Origin: Brachyspira murdochii DSM 12563
GTDB lineage: Bacteria; Spirochaetota; Brachyspiria; Brachyspirales; Brachyspiraceae
NCBI RefSeq assembly: GCF_000092845.1
Contig: NC_014150.1
Span: 1,240,001 to 1,304,000, forward strand
Reading direction: 5' to 3'
DNA length: 64,000 nt
In this document: piece after piece, positions 54,358 through 63,964 of the stretch
Layout of the letters: each line of letters begins with the position of its first letter
Numbering within the stretch: position 1 is the stretch's first letter
Notes under the pieces: model-generated
What the model was told of the DNA's origin: nothing
Seen by the model: the letters and a program-made list of their open reading frames with translations, nothing else
Databases searched by the model: none
Made by a program: the position numbers and the translations under genes

Positions 54358-55203
54358 ATGGACAAAGAAAGAATAGAAAATGTAGAACTAATACTATCTC
54401 ACCCAGATAATTTGAATATAAAATGGACAGGTCAAAGCGATTTAGTGAGACAGATAATGGCAGCTTGGCATGTAATCTCAGAAGATGATATACCTCTAAA
54501 TCCTAGAATAGTAGGCAAACCCGGTGCTGGAAAGACTACACTTTCATACTATGCCGCTAAAGAGCTTCTAAAAAGAGATGTTTATATATTTCAATGTACT
54601 GTTGATACAAGACCGGAAGATTTGATAGTAATACCAGTAATATCTGAAAATAATAAAATTAATTATCATGCTTCAAGTTTGGTAACAGCTATGATTAAAG
54701 GAGGAGTTGCCATACTAGATGAAGGAAACAGAATGAGCGAAAAGACTTGGGCTTCTCTTGCTCCGCTTCTTGATGACAGAAGATATGTAGAAAGTGTAAT
54801 AGCTGGTATAAAAATAAAAGCCCACCCTGATTTTAGAATAATAGTTACTATGAATGATGATGCAAGTACATTTGAACTTCCAGAATATATACATTCGCGT
54901 CTTCAGCCTACTATAGAACTTCCTTTCCCTGATGTTAAAGAAGAGTATGATATATTAAAAATGAATCTTCCTTTTGCTGATGATGAAATATTAAAAATTA
55001 CTGTAGGATTTCTTCAAAAATCACATATACATAATGCTTCTTTCTCTGTAAGAGACGGCATTAATATGGCAAGGTATGCTATGAAACTATATAAAAGCAA
55101 TATTGCATCAAGCCGAGATACAGCATTTTTAATAGCTTTAAAATCTGTACTTGGAACTGAAGGACTTAGAATACTCAGCCTTAATATAGATGATGAAAAA
55201 TAG
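54358..55203 (+). CDS. MoxR-like AAA+ ATPase
   Basis: A 281-residue AAA+ ATPase of the MoxR/AAA_5 group. Walker A is GKPGAGKTT (about residue 58-66), Walker B is VAILDEGNRM, and the sensor-1 region is RIIVTMNDDAS followed by an arginine-finger-like SRLQPTIELPFP. MoxR-type ATPases act as chaperones that insert cofactors or mature protein complexes, usually beside a von Willebrand factor A gene; none is adjacent here. GAGG lies 6 bases before the ATG. Partner unknown. Confidence 0.85.
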   Translation: MDKERIENVELILSHPDNLNIKWTGQSDLVRQIMAAWHVISEDDIPLNPRIVGKPGAGKTTLSYYAAKELLKRDVYIFQCTVDTRPEDLIVIPVISENNKINYHASSLVTAMIKGGVAILDEGNRMSEKTWASLAPLLDDRRYVESVIAGIKIKAHPDFRIIVTMNDDASTFELPEYIHSRLQPTIELPFPDVKEEYDILKMNLPFADDEILKITVGFLQKSHIHNASFSVRDGINMARYAMKLYKSNIASSRDTAFLIALKSVLGTEGLRILSLNIDDEK

Positions 55204-55354
55204 TGCAAGCACAAGATAATATTTTATGTTTTTTTTGTTTATCATATAAAATGAATTGAGTATTTATATGCACATTTTTATAATAACTGACATTTACTAA
55301 AAAATATAAGATAGAACTTCAATTAATAAAATATTTCTGTATTATAATATATAA

Positions 55355-56176
55355 TTAATATTTATTATACACTATAAAGCTGAATTCTTTTCTTATAGGA
55401 AGTATTAATTTGGAGTGTGTTTTGTTGTTTTCATCGTATATTTGTAAATGATTATGCGGTTCTAGGTTTTGATTAAAAAGTCTTAAATCGCATAAAGCAA
55501 GACCAAATCCAGCACTTTCGCTGTTATCAAGCTGCTCTGTAAAGAATTTTTCTATTAAATTTTTATTGTAGTATTCTTTGAAAGTTAATCTTTTGGAATC
55601 TATTCTAGTTCTGCTTATCATAGTTAGCGGTGCATCATTTACTATTTCAAAGTATATATCATTTTTATTTATTCTTGAGAGTAGTTTAATAGTTAATTTA
55701 TTTTTTATATCCTGATTGCATAGCAGTAGTTTTGAGTATTTTATTTCATCTATTGGTATATTATTATCAATATCTTTTATAAGTTTATTTTCTAATCTTA
55801 TATATTCTTTAAGTTCATTTTTAGTATCATCATCTTTTAATATATTAGAATATTCGCTCATTATATCATAATCATCAAAATACTCTCCGCTTTCTATTTT
55901 TTTTGTGAAGTGAGGAAATTTCTCTTCCAGTATTTTTATTGTTATGATATGCAGATATCTTGCCTTAATAGTATTAGATATAAGCTCCATTATAATATAT
56001 ACGGCATCACTTGCATATTTTTCTATTTTATATTTTCTTAATATTTCTTCTACTATAAATATTATTTTTTGTTTAGTGATGTTATCAAGCCAAGTAATAT
56101 AAAATTTAATAGGTTCTTTTTTATGATTTTTTATATACTGCTTTATTTCTTCTATACTAGCTGAAGCATCTATCAT
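55355..56176 (-). CDS. GHKL-fold (histidine-kinase-like) ATPase, atypical
   Basis: A 273-residue protein. Residues about 63-72 (IIMELISNTIKA) resemble the N-box of histidine kinase/anti-sigma GHKL ATPases, and SAGFGLALCDLRLF near residue 220 resembles the G2 box. There is no membrane segment, no dimerisation His box and an unusual helical insert of about 90 residues between the two boxes. It overlaps the lpxB stop by 4 bases (ATGA), so it is translationally coupled to lipid A synthesis. A regulatory or anti-sigma-type switch is possible; I cannot name an orthologue. Confidence 0.6.
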   Translation of the reverse strand: MIDASASIEEIKQYIKNHKKEPIKFYITWLDNITKQKIIFIVEEILRKYKIEKYASDAVYIIMELISNTIKARYLHIITIKILEEKFPHFTKKIESGEYFDDYDIMSEYSNILKDDDTKNELKEYIRLENKLIKDIDNNIPIDEIKYSKLLLCNQDIKNKLTIKLLSRINKNDIYFEIVNDAPLTMISRTRIDSKRLTFKEYYNKNLIEKFFTEQLDNSESAGFGLALCDLRLFNQNLEPHNHLQIYDENNKTHSKLILPIRKEFSFIVYNKY

Positions 56177-57303
56177 GATTTTATAATCTCTTTTGCTATG
56201 CGTTCAAGCACATTTTTTTCGCCTAAAGTTTCTCTTACTCTAAGCAGATTGCTGCTTACTTTTTTATAGTATTCTTTATCAGTTAGATATTTTATAATAT
56301 GACTTGTAATAGCATTAGGATTGCAGTCATTTTGAAGTAATTCCGGAGCAGCTTCTTCATTAAGCAGAACATTAGGCATTCCCACATACTTTATATTTGT
56401 AAGCAATTTTCCAAGAATGAATGTAATATATGATATTTTATAGCATATTACCATAGGCTTACCATAACATGCAGCCAAAAGACTTGCAGTACCGCTTGAC
56501 ATTATTAATGCATCAGAGTATGAATATACATAATCTTTATCCTCGCCTGATAATAGAGAGTAGCTTACATCTTTTAATAAGTCTTTATAATTATCAATAA
56601 TTTTTTTTATAGGTTCTGTATATTCAGGATATGCTATAGGTATTATAAATCTGATATTTGACGAAAGCATATCATTAAGCATTTTCATAGATTTAATAAA
56701 TACTGGAGCAAGCTCTTTTATTTCCTGATGTCTGCTTCCAAAAAGCACGCCTACAGTATATTCTTTTTTAGGCATATTAAGTTCTGGTACTTCTTTGTCA
56801 TAATCCAAGTCAGCAAATGGGTGTCCGCTGTACATTACATCGCAGCCGTATTTTTTATACACATCATAATCAAATAAAAAAGGGGTTATTATTTTTTTAG
56901 CAGATAGAAGTTTCTTGGCATTCCAAGCTCCCCATATACCGACATGAGGCGGAAAATAATAAATATAATCTATATTATTTGCTTTGCAGTATTTAGCTAA
57001 AAGTAAATTAACTCCCTGATTATCAACCAAGAGCATAATATCTACTTTATTTTTTTTAAGATAGTCCTGAAGTATATTGAAAGCACCAAGTTTTTTAAAA
57101 GCATATACCGGATTAGCCCCCTCAAATATTCCCATAGTGGATAAAGTTGACATATCAGACAATATATTGACATTTGCCTTTTGCATTTCAACGCCGCCGA
57201 ATCCGTCTAAGATTATACTAGGGTCTAATTCCTTTATCTTTTTTGCTAATAAAGCTCCCTGAATGTCGCCAGATACTTCGCCTGTAGCTATAAATATTCT
57301 CAT
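56173..57303 (-). CDS. lpxB: Lipid-A-disaccharide synthase
   Basis: A 376-residue GT19 glycosyltransferase that joins lipid X and UDP-diacylglucosamine. It starts RIFIATGEVSGDIQGALLAK, the usual SGD motif; later come YYFPPHVGIWGAW, LFGSRHQEIKELAPVF and SDALIMSSGTASL. Length is normal. It lies 27 bp after lpxA, and a GHKL-like gene follows with a 4-base overlap. Together with lpxA and fabZ it shows that the organism makes lipid A. Confidence 0.95.
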   Translation of the reverse strand: MRIFIATGEVSGDIQGALLAKKIKELDPSIILDGFGGVEMQKANVNILSDMSTLSTMGIFEGANPVYAFKKLGAFNILQDYLKKNKVDIMLLVDNQGVNLLLAKYCKANNIDYIYYFPPHVGIWGAWNAKKLLSAKKIITPFLFDYDVYKKYGCDVMYSGHPFADLDYDKEVPELNMPKKEYTVGVLFGSRHQEIKELAPVFIKSMKMLNDMLSSNIRFIIPIAYPEYTEPIKKIIDNYKDLLKDVSYSLLSGEDKDYVYSYSDALIMSSGTASLLAACYGKPMVICYKISYITFILGKLLTNIKYVGMPNVLLNEEAAPELLQNDCNPNAITSHIIKYLTDKEYYKKVSSNLLRVRETLGEKNVLERIAKEIIKS

Positions 57304-57330
57304 ATTGTTTGTAGTTTTATTTTTAATGAA

Positions 57331-58125
57331 TTATACTGTTTTTTTAGGAGTAATTCCTCTTCTTGCTTTAGAAATAAACTCTACAATACTTCTAGCTATA
57401 TCATTTAATGAATTGTCATTTAAATATGTATCTAAAAACTCTTGTTTTGTTTTATTCCAATTATACCACATATCATAAGCTGCTTCAGCCTGAGATATCT
57501 GCTCAGATGTAAAACCAGCTCTTCTCATACCAACCAAATTTAATTTATAAACAATAGCCTCTCCTGCATGAGCTGTCAAAGCAAAAGGAAGTATATCTCT
57601 TCCTACTGCAGACATACCGCTAATCATAGCATACTGTCCAATAGCACAGAACTGATGTATTACACAGTTTCCAGATATAAAAGCACCTTTTTCTATCCTT
57701 ACATGTCCTGCTGCTAATGCTCCGTTACATATGATAACATTATCCTGTATTTCGCAGTCATGAGCAACATGACCTGTAGCCATTATATAGCAGTTATTTC
57801 CTATTGTTGTTTTGGCATTTTCTTTAGAAGCTCTGTGTAAATTAGCAAACTCTCTAATTTCATTTCCGTCCCCTATTTCTAGGAAAGTTACTGTTTTTCT
57901 ATCAAAGTGTATATCTTGAGGCAGATTACCTATTACAGCATGATCATGAATTATATTATTTTTTCCTATAGTAGTATATTCTTTTATCACTGAATGAGCA
58001 CCTATAACAGTATTTTCACCAATATTCACTTCTCCTTCTATAACAGCATAAGGACCGATTACAGCACTATCTGATATTTTTGCAGATTCAGATATAATTG
58101 CAGTTTTATGTATATTTTCAGACAT
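57331..58125 (-). CDS. lpxA: UDP-N-acetylglucosamine acyltransferase
   Basis: A 264-residue left-handed beta-helix acyltransferase, first step of lipid A synthesis. The N-terminal two thirds are hexapeptide repeats (AVIGPYAVIEGEVNIGENTV). The catalytic His is in GHVAHDC (H122), and the C-terminal domain has AHAGEAIVYKLNLVGMRRAG. AGGAA precedes the ATG by 6 bases; 15 bp separate it from fabZ. Confidence 0.96.
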   Translation of the reverse strand: MSENIHKTAIISESAKISDSAVIGPYAVIEGEVNIGENTVIGAHSVIKEYTTIGKNNIIHDHAVIGNLPQDIHFDRKTVTFLEIGDGNEIREFANLHRASKENAKTTIGNNCYIMATGHVAHDCEIQDNVIICNGALAAGHVRIEKGAFISGNCVIHQFCAIGQYAMISGMSAVGRDILPFALTAHAGEAIVYKLNLVGMRRAGFTSEQISQAEAAYDMWYNWNKTKQEFLDTYLNDNSLNDIARSIVEFISKARRGITPKKTV

Positions 58126-58140
58126 TTTTATTTCCTATTT

Positions 58141-58605
58141 TTATTTATCTATTTTCATGGCTTCTTTATCTACTAAAAACAAGCCCAAATCAGCAGAACA
58201 TGCAAGTTTATCATCTACCTTTACTTCGCCATGAGTTTTAAGTAAAGTACCGTTAAAAGCATCTACTGTAACAAACATATTCATAACATCTCCCGGTATA
58301 ACAGGATTTTTAAACTTTACATTATCTATTTTAGCAAAGAACATAAACTTTTTGCCGTATTCTTCAGGCTTTAATAACTTTGTATAGCAGTATATTCCAG
58401 AAGTCTGTGCCAATGCCTCAACCATTAAAACACCCGGCATAATAGGACTTTCAGGAAAATGCCCTGTAAACTGAGGTTCATTAAAAGTTACATTTTTTAC
58501 AGAATGTATTTTTCCATCTTCAATACTTTCTACTCTGTCTACAAGCAGAAATGGATATCTATGAGGCAATAACTCCATTATTTTATTTATATTAATTTTT
58601 TCCAT
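58141..58605 (-). CDS. fabZ: 3-hydroxyacyl-ACP dehydratase FabZ
   Basis: A 154-residue hot-dog-fold dehydratase of fatty acid elongation. The active-site motif is FTGHFPESPIMPGVLMVEA (H49, E63), and LLPHRYPFLLVDRV is the usual N-terminus. It competes with LpxA for 3-hydroxyacyl-ACP, and the fabZ-lpxA-lpxB order is common in Gram-negative bacteria. The gene starts the operon, 150 bp after the iron alcohol dehydrogenase gene. Confidence 0.96.
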   Translation of the reverse strand: MEKININKIMELLPHRYPFLLVDRVESIEDGKIHSVKNVTFNEPQFTGHFPESPIMPGVLMVEALAQTSGIYCYTKLLKPEEYGKKFMFFAKIDNVKFKNPVIPGDVMNMFVTVDAFNGTLLKTHGEVKVDDKLACSADLGLFLVDKEAMKIDK

Positions 58606-58757
58606 TTGTCATATTTCCTTTAAACAAATAAATATAAAAAATCGTAATAATATTAAGTAAAATTATACCATATAAATATAAACCTTACAAGTAAAAAATA
58701 TGTATGATTTTATTATAAATTCTTTTAATTTTTATATTGTTTATTTTTTATGTTTAG

Positions 58758-59948
58758 TTAAACATTTGCCATCTTAAAAATATTGTAAACATCATCTCTA
58801 TTTAAAGCTCTAAAATGTTTAAACTCTAATTTTCCATCTTTTATACATCTTCTTGTTAAATCGTTAAGAACATCTTCGCTTTGTACTCCAATTCCTAATT
58901 CTGTAAAATTGGTAGGCATGTTTATTTGTTTAAAATATTCTATTGTTTTTTCTATGCCTTTAATTCCAGTATCATCATCATTAATATTCCAAACATTTTT
59001 TGAATACTGAATAAACCTTTGTCTTTTATCTTTAAGACAGTATTTAGCCCAAGAACCCCACATAGTAGAAAGACTTGCCCCATGTGCTGCATCAAATTTA
59101 GCACTCAATTCATGACCGAATTTATGAACTATAAAATCAAAACTAAGTCCAAGACCAGTTAAAGTATTATGCGATAAACTTCCGCACCACATAAGCTCAC
59201 TCATAGCGTCATAATTAGTTTTGTCTTTCATAGCTATTAATCCGTTTTTAAATATTGTTCTCAAAACTGCTTCTGCTATAGCATCTGTTGTCTGATTATT
59301 ATCTCCATTTACTGAACCTTCGCTGTCTCCGAAATATCTGTCGAACGTATGCATAAGCATGTCAGATATACCGCATGCTACCTGATAATAAGGCAGAGTA
59401 AATGTAAGACAAGGATTCATTATTGCAAATTTAGGGCGATTAAACTCTGTAGGAAGTCCTCTTTTATCGAGTGTCTCTTCATTTGTAAGAACTGCCGAAT
59501 TGCTTGTCTCGCTTCCTGCTGCAGATATTGTAAGTATACAGCCTATGGGTATGCTTTTTTCTACATTTTTTACTCTAGTCCAAAAATCCCATATATCAGT
59601 TTCTGGATTAGATGCCCCATGTGCTATTGCTTTGGCTGTATCTATAACGCTTCCGCCTCCTACTGCTAGTATAAAATCGGCATCAAAATCTATTGCCTTC
59701 TTTACTCCTTCTCTTGCATGAGAAAGTGTAGGATTAGCTCTTACATTACCGAATAGTTCATATTCTATATTTTCGTTTTTTAATATGTTTTCTATTTTGT
59801 TAAGAAGTCCGCTTTCTTTTACGCTATTTGTTCCGTAAACTACTAATACTTTTTTGCCTCCCAAATTTTTTATTTCTAGTCCTACTGTATTTTCTGTATC
59901 TCTTCCAAATATTACTTTGGTAGGATTGTTGTATATAAAACTTTGCAT
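58758..59948 (-). CDS. Iron-containing alcohol dehydrogenase (BDH/YqhD type)
   Basis: A 396-residue group III dehydrogenase of the butanol dehydrogenase/YqhD branch. The NAD(P)-binding loop is ILAVGGGSVIDTAKAIAHG, and the metal-binding His residues lie in DMLMHTFDRYF, FIVHKFGHELSAKFD and HGASLSTMWGSWAKY. Such enzymes reduce aldehydes in fermentative metabolism or detoxification. AAGGG precedes the ATG. It is a single gene. Confidence 0.95.
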   Translation of the reverse strand: MQSFIYNNPTKVIFGRDTENTVGLEIKNLGGKKVLVVYGTNSVKESGLLNKIENILKNENIEYELFGNVRANPTLSHAREGVKKAIDFDADFILAVGGGSVIDTAKAIAHGASNPETDIWDFWTRVKNVEKSIPIGCILTISAAGSETSNSAVLTNEETLDKRGLPTEFNRPKFAIMNPCLTFTLPYYQVACGISDMLMHTFDRYFGDSEGSVNGDNNQTTDAIAEAVLRTIFKNGLIAMKDKTNYDAMSELMWCGSLSHNTLTGLGLSFDFIVHKFGHELSAKFDAAHGASLSTMWGSWAKYCLKDKRQRFIQYSKNVWNINDDDTGIKGIEKTIEYFKQINMPTNFTELGIGVQSEDVLNDLTRRCIKDGKLEFKHFRALNRDDVYNIFKMANV

Positions 59949-60318
59949 ATAAATACCCTTAAATAATAAATTATATTTTATAGTATTATAATTATTTTTC
60001 TTTGTTAATCAAGCATATACAATATAGTTTATTTTTTATAATACATAAAATTTTTAAGTTTATAAAAATATATTTTAAAATTTTATTTATTTCTATTCAT
60101 TAAGCAAAAACATTATGAACCACTAATTAATACCGAAATAAAAAAGAAATGCTTTTTATATAACTATATATAGCTGCAAGAAAAATATTTATATATTAAT
60201 CCTATAAATATAATTTTTAATATTTTCATGCATAAAATAATTACACTTTATAAAAAGCTGAAATTACAGTATAAATATTATATAATTTTTTAAATAGATA
60301 TAATGGTTATGTAATAAA
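59949..60318. other. Non-coding gap of about 370 bp
   Basis: Very AT-rich. It must hold the promoter of the minus-strand iron alcohol dehydrogenase gene, but I see no clear boxes, genes or repeats of the families found elsewhere in the window. Confidence 0.3.
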
Positions 60319-60347
60319 AAAGGGAAGCTGATAAAGCCTCCCTTAAA
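60317..60347 (-). terminator. Terminator of the rpmH-rnpA-yidD-yidC-khpB cluster
   Basis: On the minus strand AAGGGAGGC and GCTTCCCTT (one mismatch) are followed by TTTTTTATTAC. Confidence 0.88.
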
Positions 60348-60365
60348 ATTATAATAAATTTTTTA

Positions 60366-61061
60366 TTATCTGTTTCTATAATAAGATTTATTATAATTAT
60401 ATCTTTTATTATTGTTATATCCGCCTTTTCTCTTTGAATAAACTTTCACACTTCTATATGGCGGCTCTCCGTCACTTTTTGTTTCAACATCATTATCATT
60501 TTGAAGCTCTAAATGTATAATTCTTCTTTCATAAGGCGACATAGGATCCAAAGCAACTACTCTTCTTGTTTTTTTAGCCTGCTGAGCAGCCTGACGAGCT
60601 ATATGTTTTAATGTTTCTTCTCTTCTTTCTCTATATCCGTCAACATCTAATATAATATGTCTTTCAGTATCATCATTAAATTTTTTGGAAGCTATTAATG
60701 AAATAACAAACTGCAAAGCCTCTAATGTAGCCCCTTTTTTACCTATTAAAACTCCTGAATCTTCTGTTGAAATGTTAATATAAATTCTTTTTTCACTTTC
60801 TTCTTTAGCAGTAACTTCAGCTTCAACGCCCATATATTTTAATATATTAGATACTATAGATTGAAACTCGCCTAAATTAGTAGAAATTTCTTCATAATAA
60901 ACACGTATAATAGTCGGAGATTCTTCTCCAAAACCTAATAAAGGACGTTTGCCTTTATCTATTACCTCTATTCTAACCTGATCTTCTGTAAGATTAAGCT
61001 CTTCTAGTGCCTTGCTAACGGCTTCCTTTTCTGATTTACCACTAAACTCTTTTACTAACAT
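60366..61061 (-). CDS. khpB: Jag/KhpB RNA-binding protein
   Basis: A 231-residue protein with the three-part Jag layout: Jag_N domain (residues 1-50, LVKEFSGKSEKEAVSKALEE and RPLLGFG), a KH domain with GVLIGKKGATLEALQFV, and an R3H domain with HIARQAAQQAKKTRRVV then LDPMSPYERRIIH. The last 25 residues are basic, rich in Asn and Tyr (NNNKRYNYNKSYYRN). It binds RNA together with KhpA and is linked to cell division and envelope control in Gram-positives. GGAGG precedes the ATG. It follows yidC, its usual neighbour. Confidence 0.95.
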   Translation of the reverse strand: MLVKEFSGKSEKEAVSKALEELNLTEDQVRIEVIDKGKRPLLGFGEESPTIIRVYYEEISTNLGEFQSIVSNILKYMGVEAEVTAKEESEKRIYINISTEDSGVLIGKKGATLEALQFVISLIASKKFNDDTERHIILDVDGYRERREETLKHIARQAAQQAKKTRRVVALDPMSPYERRIIHLELQNDNDVETKSDGEPPYRSVKVYSKRKGGYNNNKRYNYNKSYYRNR

Positions 61062-61126
61062 AGTATCTCCTCCTTTCTATATGATAAGTAATATTTTGTT
61101 ATTACTCCTAATTTGATAAATAATTA

Positions 61127-63007
61127 TTACTTCTTTTTCCTTTTTTTCTTTTTTGTAGTTATTTTTGTTTCCTCTTCTTCTATAATATCATTTGATGATT
61201 TATCTAATTTTGATGTTATAAACTGCTGAGCTACCCCGAATACGTTTTGTGCTGTCCAATACAAAGCAAGTCCGCTTGCAAAATTATAAAACATAAGAAG
61301 CATAATAAGCGGGAAAATAGTAGTCATCATCTTCATTTGTGCGGCGGCCGATGAAGAACCTCCGGCTGAAGAAGAAGGCTGCAGTTTCATGCTTAAATAA
61401 CTTGTAACTGCCATTAATATAGGGAATAAATTAAAGTTAAATCCTCCTAATATAGGCATACCTGCCGGAAACACAAATAATCTGTCTGGAGATGAGAGGT
61501 CTGTTATCCATAAAAAAGGCGTATTTCTAAGCTCTACCATAGACTGCATGAGATAGAAAAATGCTATCAAAAGAGGAAATGGAAGAAGCATAGGAAGACA
61601 GCCTCCTAAAGGATTAATCTTCTCTTTTTTGTATATCGCCATTATTTCGGCATTTAATTTATCCGGATTATCTTTATACTGCTCTCTTATACGCTCTATT
61701 TTAGGATTTACTAACTGCATCTTTTTCATAGACTTATAAGAAGCATTATTCAATGGGAAAGTAATTATCTTAAATAATAATGTAAATAAAAGTATAGCCC
61801 AAGCATAATTTTTGGTTATATTATACAAACCGTTAAGCATAATATCTAATATATAAGTTAAAGGTCTTAAATTAATACCCAAGAAAGATTCCTGAAATAT
61901 TGATTCGTAAGATTCTTCTGCATAATATTTAGAAAATAATCTTCTCACTTTAGGTCCCATAAATACTGAATATGTATCAGTTATAGAAGAACCGCTTTTA
62001 ATACTGTGTTTAGAAACCAAATTTGCTAAATGAAAATCGTTTCTATATTCATTAGTTGAAGGTTTAGAGAATGTCATAGTTTCAAAAACTGTATTATCCG
62101 GCTGTGCTGATGAAGAAATTATAGCAAAATATCTGTTATTTAAAGCTGCCCATTTATCCAAACCCTCATATACACTATATCTCATCTGATTAGTTTTTAT
62201 TCCCCTTGAAGAAGAACCGAATAATCTTGAAAATATATTGTCTTTTACTATATCGCCTGTTAATAATATTTTTGATTTACCATTTCCTTTTATTAAGTAC
62301 TGTGCTTTTGTAGCATCTTCTCTCACAGAATTTTTATCTGTTCTGTAAGGTCCTATTCCAGTACCTAAAAAATAAGAATAAAATAGAGACAAATCTTTTT
62401 CTCCGATATTTTCTATAGTTACAGAGTTTTTTAACTGATAAGGGTCTTCTCCGAAACTGAAAGTCTTTGTAATTCTTACCGGAACATTATCTATAAGAGC
62501 CAATGCACTGTAGCTTACCAAATCATTATTATCATTTGAAATTAACTGATAGTTTAAATTTTCAGGCATCGCAATAGAATTGGAAAGATTCTGAAAAGTT
62601 ACAGTAAAAGGGTAAATTCCTTCATAAACCTGTTCTACCATATCAATAATTTCATTAGTAGCATCTTTTCCCAAATCCTGAGGATAATAATTTTTTAATT
62701 TATAAGAAAATAAAGAGCCGTTTTTGAAAGCGGCTATAACATATTCATTTTCTAATATTTTTTCATTATTTAAAGATAATGTATTAGTATCTTCTATTAC
62801 TGCAAAATTTTGCATTTGAGCGGTATCTAATAAATAATTAGCAGTATTATTATTATTTTCTATATTATTATTTGAAGCTGCTGCTGAATTAGTACTTGTA
62901 TTTGAACTATAAACAGGCTTCATTACTTTAGACTGATAGAACATATATATGAATAATATTATAGCTGTAAGTGCGAATGCTATAACCATTCTTTTATTAT
63001 TGCTCAT
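61127..63007 (-). CDS. yidC: Membrane protein insertase YidC
   Basis: A 626-residue YidC of the Gram-negative type. One N-terminal helix (about 7-25) is followed by a large periplasmic domain (about 30-365) and the conserved five-helix core (about 375-600), including NYAWAILLFTLLFKIITFPL, the KIERIREQYKDNPDKLNAE loop and INPLGGCLPMLLPFPLLIAF. The tail is Lys-rich. YidC inserts membrane proteins alone or with SecYEG. AAGGAG lies 11 bases before the ATG. Confidence 0.96.
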   Translation of the reverse strand: MSNNKRMVIAFALTAIILFIYMFYQSKVMKPVYSSNTSTNSAAASNNNIENNNNTANYLLDTAQMQNFAVIEDTNTLSLNNEKILENEYVIAAFKNGSLFSYKLKNYYPQDLGKDATNEIIDMVEQVYEGIYPFTVTFQNLSNSIAMPENLNYQLISNDNNDLVSYSALALIDNVPVRITKTFSFGEDPYQLKNSVTIENIGEKDLSLFYSYFLGTGIGPYRTDKNSVREDATKAQYLIKGNGKSKILLTGDIVKDNIFSRLFGSSSRGIKTNQMRYSVYEGLDKWAALNNRYFAIISSSAQPDNTVFETMTFSKPSTNEYRNDFHLANLVSKHSIKSGSSITDTYSVFMGPKVRRLFSKYYAEESYESIFQESFLGINLRPLTYILDIMLNGLYNITKNYAWAILLFTLLFKIITFPLNNASYKSMKKMQLVNPKIERIREQYKDNPDKLNAEIMAIYKKEKINPLGGCLPMLLPFPLLIAFFYLMQSMVELRNTPFLWITDLSSPDRLFVFPAGMPILGGFNFNLFPILMAVTSYLSMKLQPSSSAGGSSSAAAQMKMMTTIFPLIMLLMFYNFASGLALYWTAQNVFGVAQQFITSKLDKSSNDIIEEEETKITTKKKKRKKK

Positions 63008-63097
63008 AAAATATCAAAGCTCCTTAAATCAATTATATACAACAAACAAGATTTATTTAAGCAATTAAAAAAGGAAGATGGTCTTTGCAAAAAATAT

Positions 63098-63307
63098 TTA
63101 TGGTACAGGATCATATATTTTTTTTGCTAGAGGATTACATCTCAGTACTCTGGCAATCGCAAGGAAACTGCCCTTTACAGCCCCATATTTAATAACTGCC
63201 TGTTTAGCATATTCCGAGCATGAAGGTATATATCTGCATGAAGGTCTAAGATAAGGGGAGACAGCCTTTTGATAGAAAAAAATTAAAAGTAAAAGAATGT
63301 GTTTCAT
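63098..63307 (-). CDS. yidD: Membrane protein insertion efficiency factor YidD
   Basis: A 69-residue membrane-associated protein with the family motifs FYQKAVSPYL, CRYIPSCSEYAKQAV and RVLRCNPL. It assists YidC-dependent insertion. It starts 5 bp after rnpA ends; the small cytosolic protein is found at this position in most bacteria. Confidence 0.95.
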   Translation of the reverse strand: MKHILLLLIFFYQKAVSPYLRPSCRYIPSCSEYAKQAVIKYGAVKGSFLAIARVLRCNPLAKKIYDPVP

Positions 63308-63311
63308 AATT

Positions 63312-63659
63312 TTATAAAACCTTCTGAAATAACTTTATCAAATCTCTTTTACAATCGCTAAAAGAAGGGGAATAATAACTATCAAATTTATTAACAATAA
63401 TAAAATAATCATATCCGGCAGGGATCTTGTCTTTTTGGCTTCTAAATATTTCTCTTACTATTCTTTTTACCCTATTTCTGCCGACAGAATTAGTTTTATT
63501 TTTCTTGATAGCTACAGCAAACCTGCAATACAAACGGTTATTTTTTAAGACAAGAAGAGTATACCTAAAATTACTTATTCTTTTGACAATATTATTCCTA
63601 TTAAAGAATGATGATATATCATTTCTATGTTTTAACCGCTCTTTACTATATAATTTCAA
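63312..63659 (-). CDS. rnpA: Ribonuclease P protein component
   Basis: A 115-residue basic protein subunit of RNase P. The conserved RNR motif is VGRNRVKRIVREIFR, and FAVAIKKNKTNSV and YDYFIIV are further signatures. The start is TTG at 63659, 8 bases after AGGGAA; no in-frame ATG is nearby. It follows rpmH by 58 bp. Confidence 0.95.
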   Translation of the reverse strand: MKLYSKERLKHRNDISSFFNRNNIVKRISNFRYTLLVLKNNRLYCRFAVAIKKNKTNSVGRNRVKRIVREIFRSQKDKIPAGYDYFIIVNKFDSYYSPSFSDCKRDLIKLFQKVL

Positions 63660-63717
63660 CTATATATTCCCTATCACAGTTTCCATAAGTACTGTTTTTA
63701 ATAATTGCTTAACAGCA

Positions 63718-63861
63718 TTATTCATCTGCTGCAGTTAAGCGGTATCTGCCTTTTCTTCTTCTGCGTTTCAACACATCGCGTCCATGTTTTGTTGCCATAC
63801 GTTTAAAAAAGCCAAATTTTCTAGCACGACGCAGTTTACTTGGCTGATAAGTTCGTTTCAT
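63718..63861 (-). CDS. rpmH: Ribosomal protein L34
   Basis: A 47-residue, strongly basic ribosomal protein. It reads [20 protein letters not shown], then [20 protein letters not shown] and RLTAADE, a full match to L34. AAGGAG lies 8 bases before the ATG. It opens the rpmH-rnpA-yidD-yidC-khpB cluster. Confidence 0.97.
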   Translation of the reverse strand: MKRTYQPSKLRRARKFGFFKRMATKHGRDVLKRRRRKGRYRLTAADE

Positions 63862-63935
63862 TTATTTTCTCCTTAAAAAAGATTATATTTCTTAATTAGA
63901 TTTTTATCAAAAAAATTATACAAATGTACTGAAGT

Positions 63936-63964
63936 ATTCTACTATAGAAAAAACATTTTGTCAA
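63936..63964 (-). promoter_or_regulatory. Promoter of rpmH
   Basis: On the minus strand TTGACA (63964-63959), 17-bp spacer and TAGAAT (63941-63936). Confidence 0.75.
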
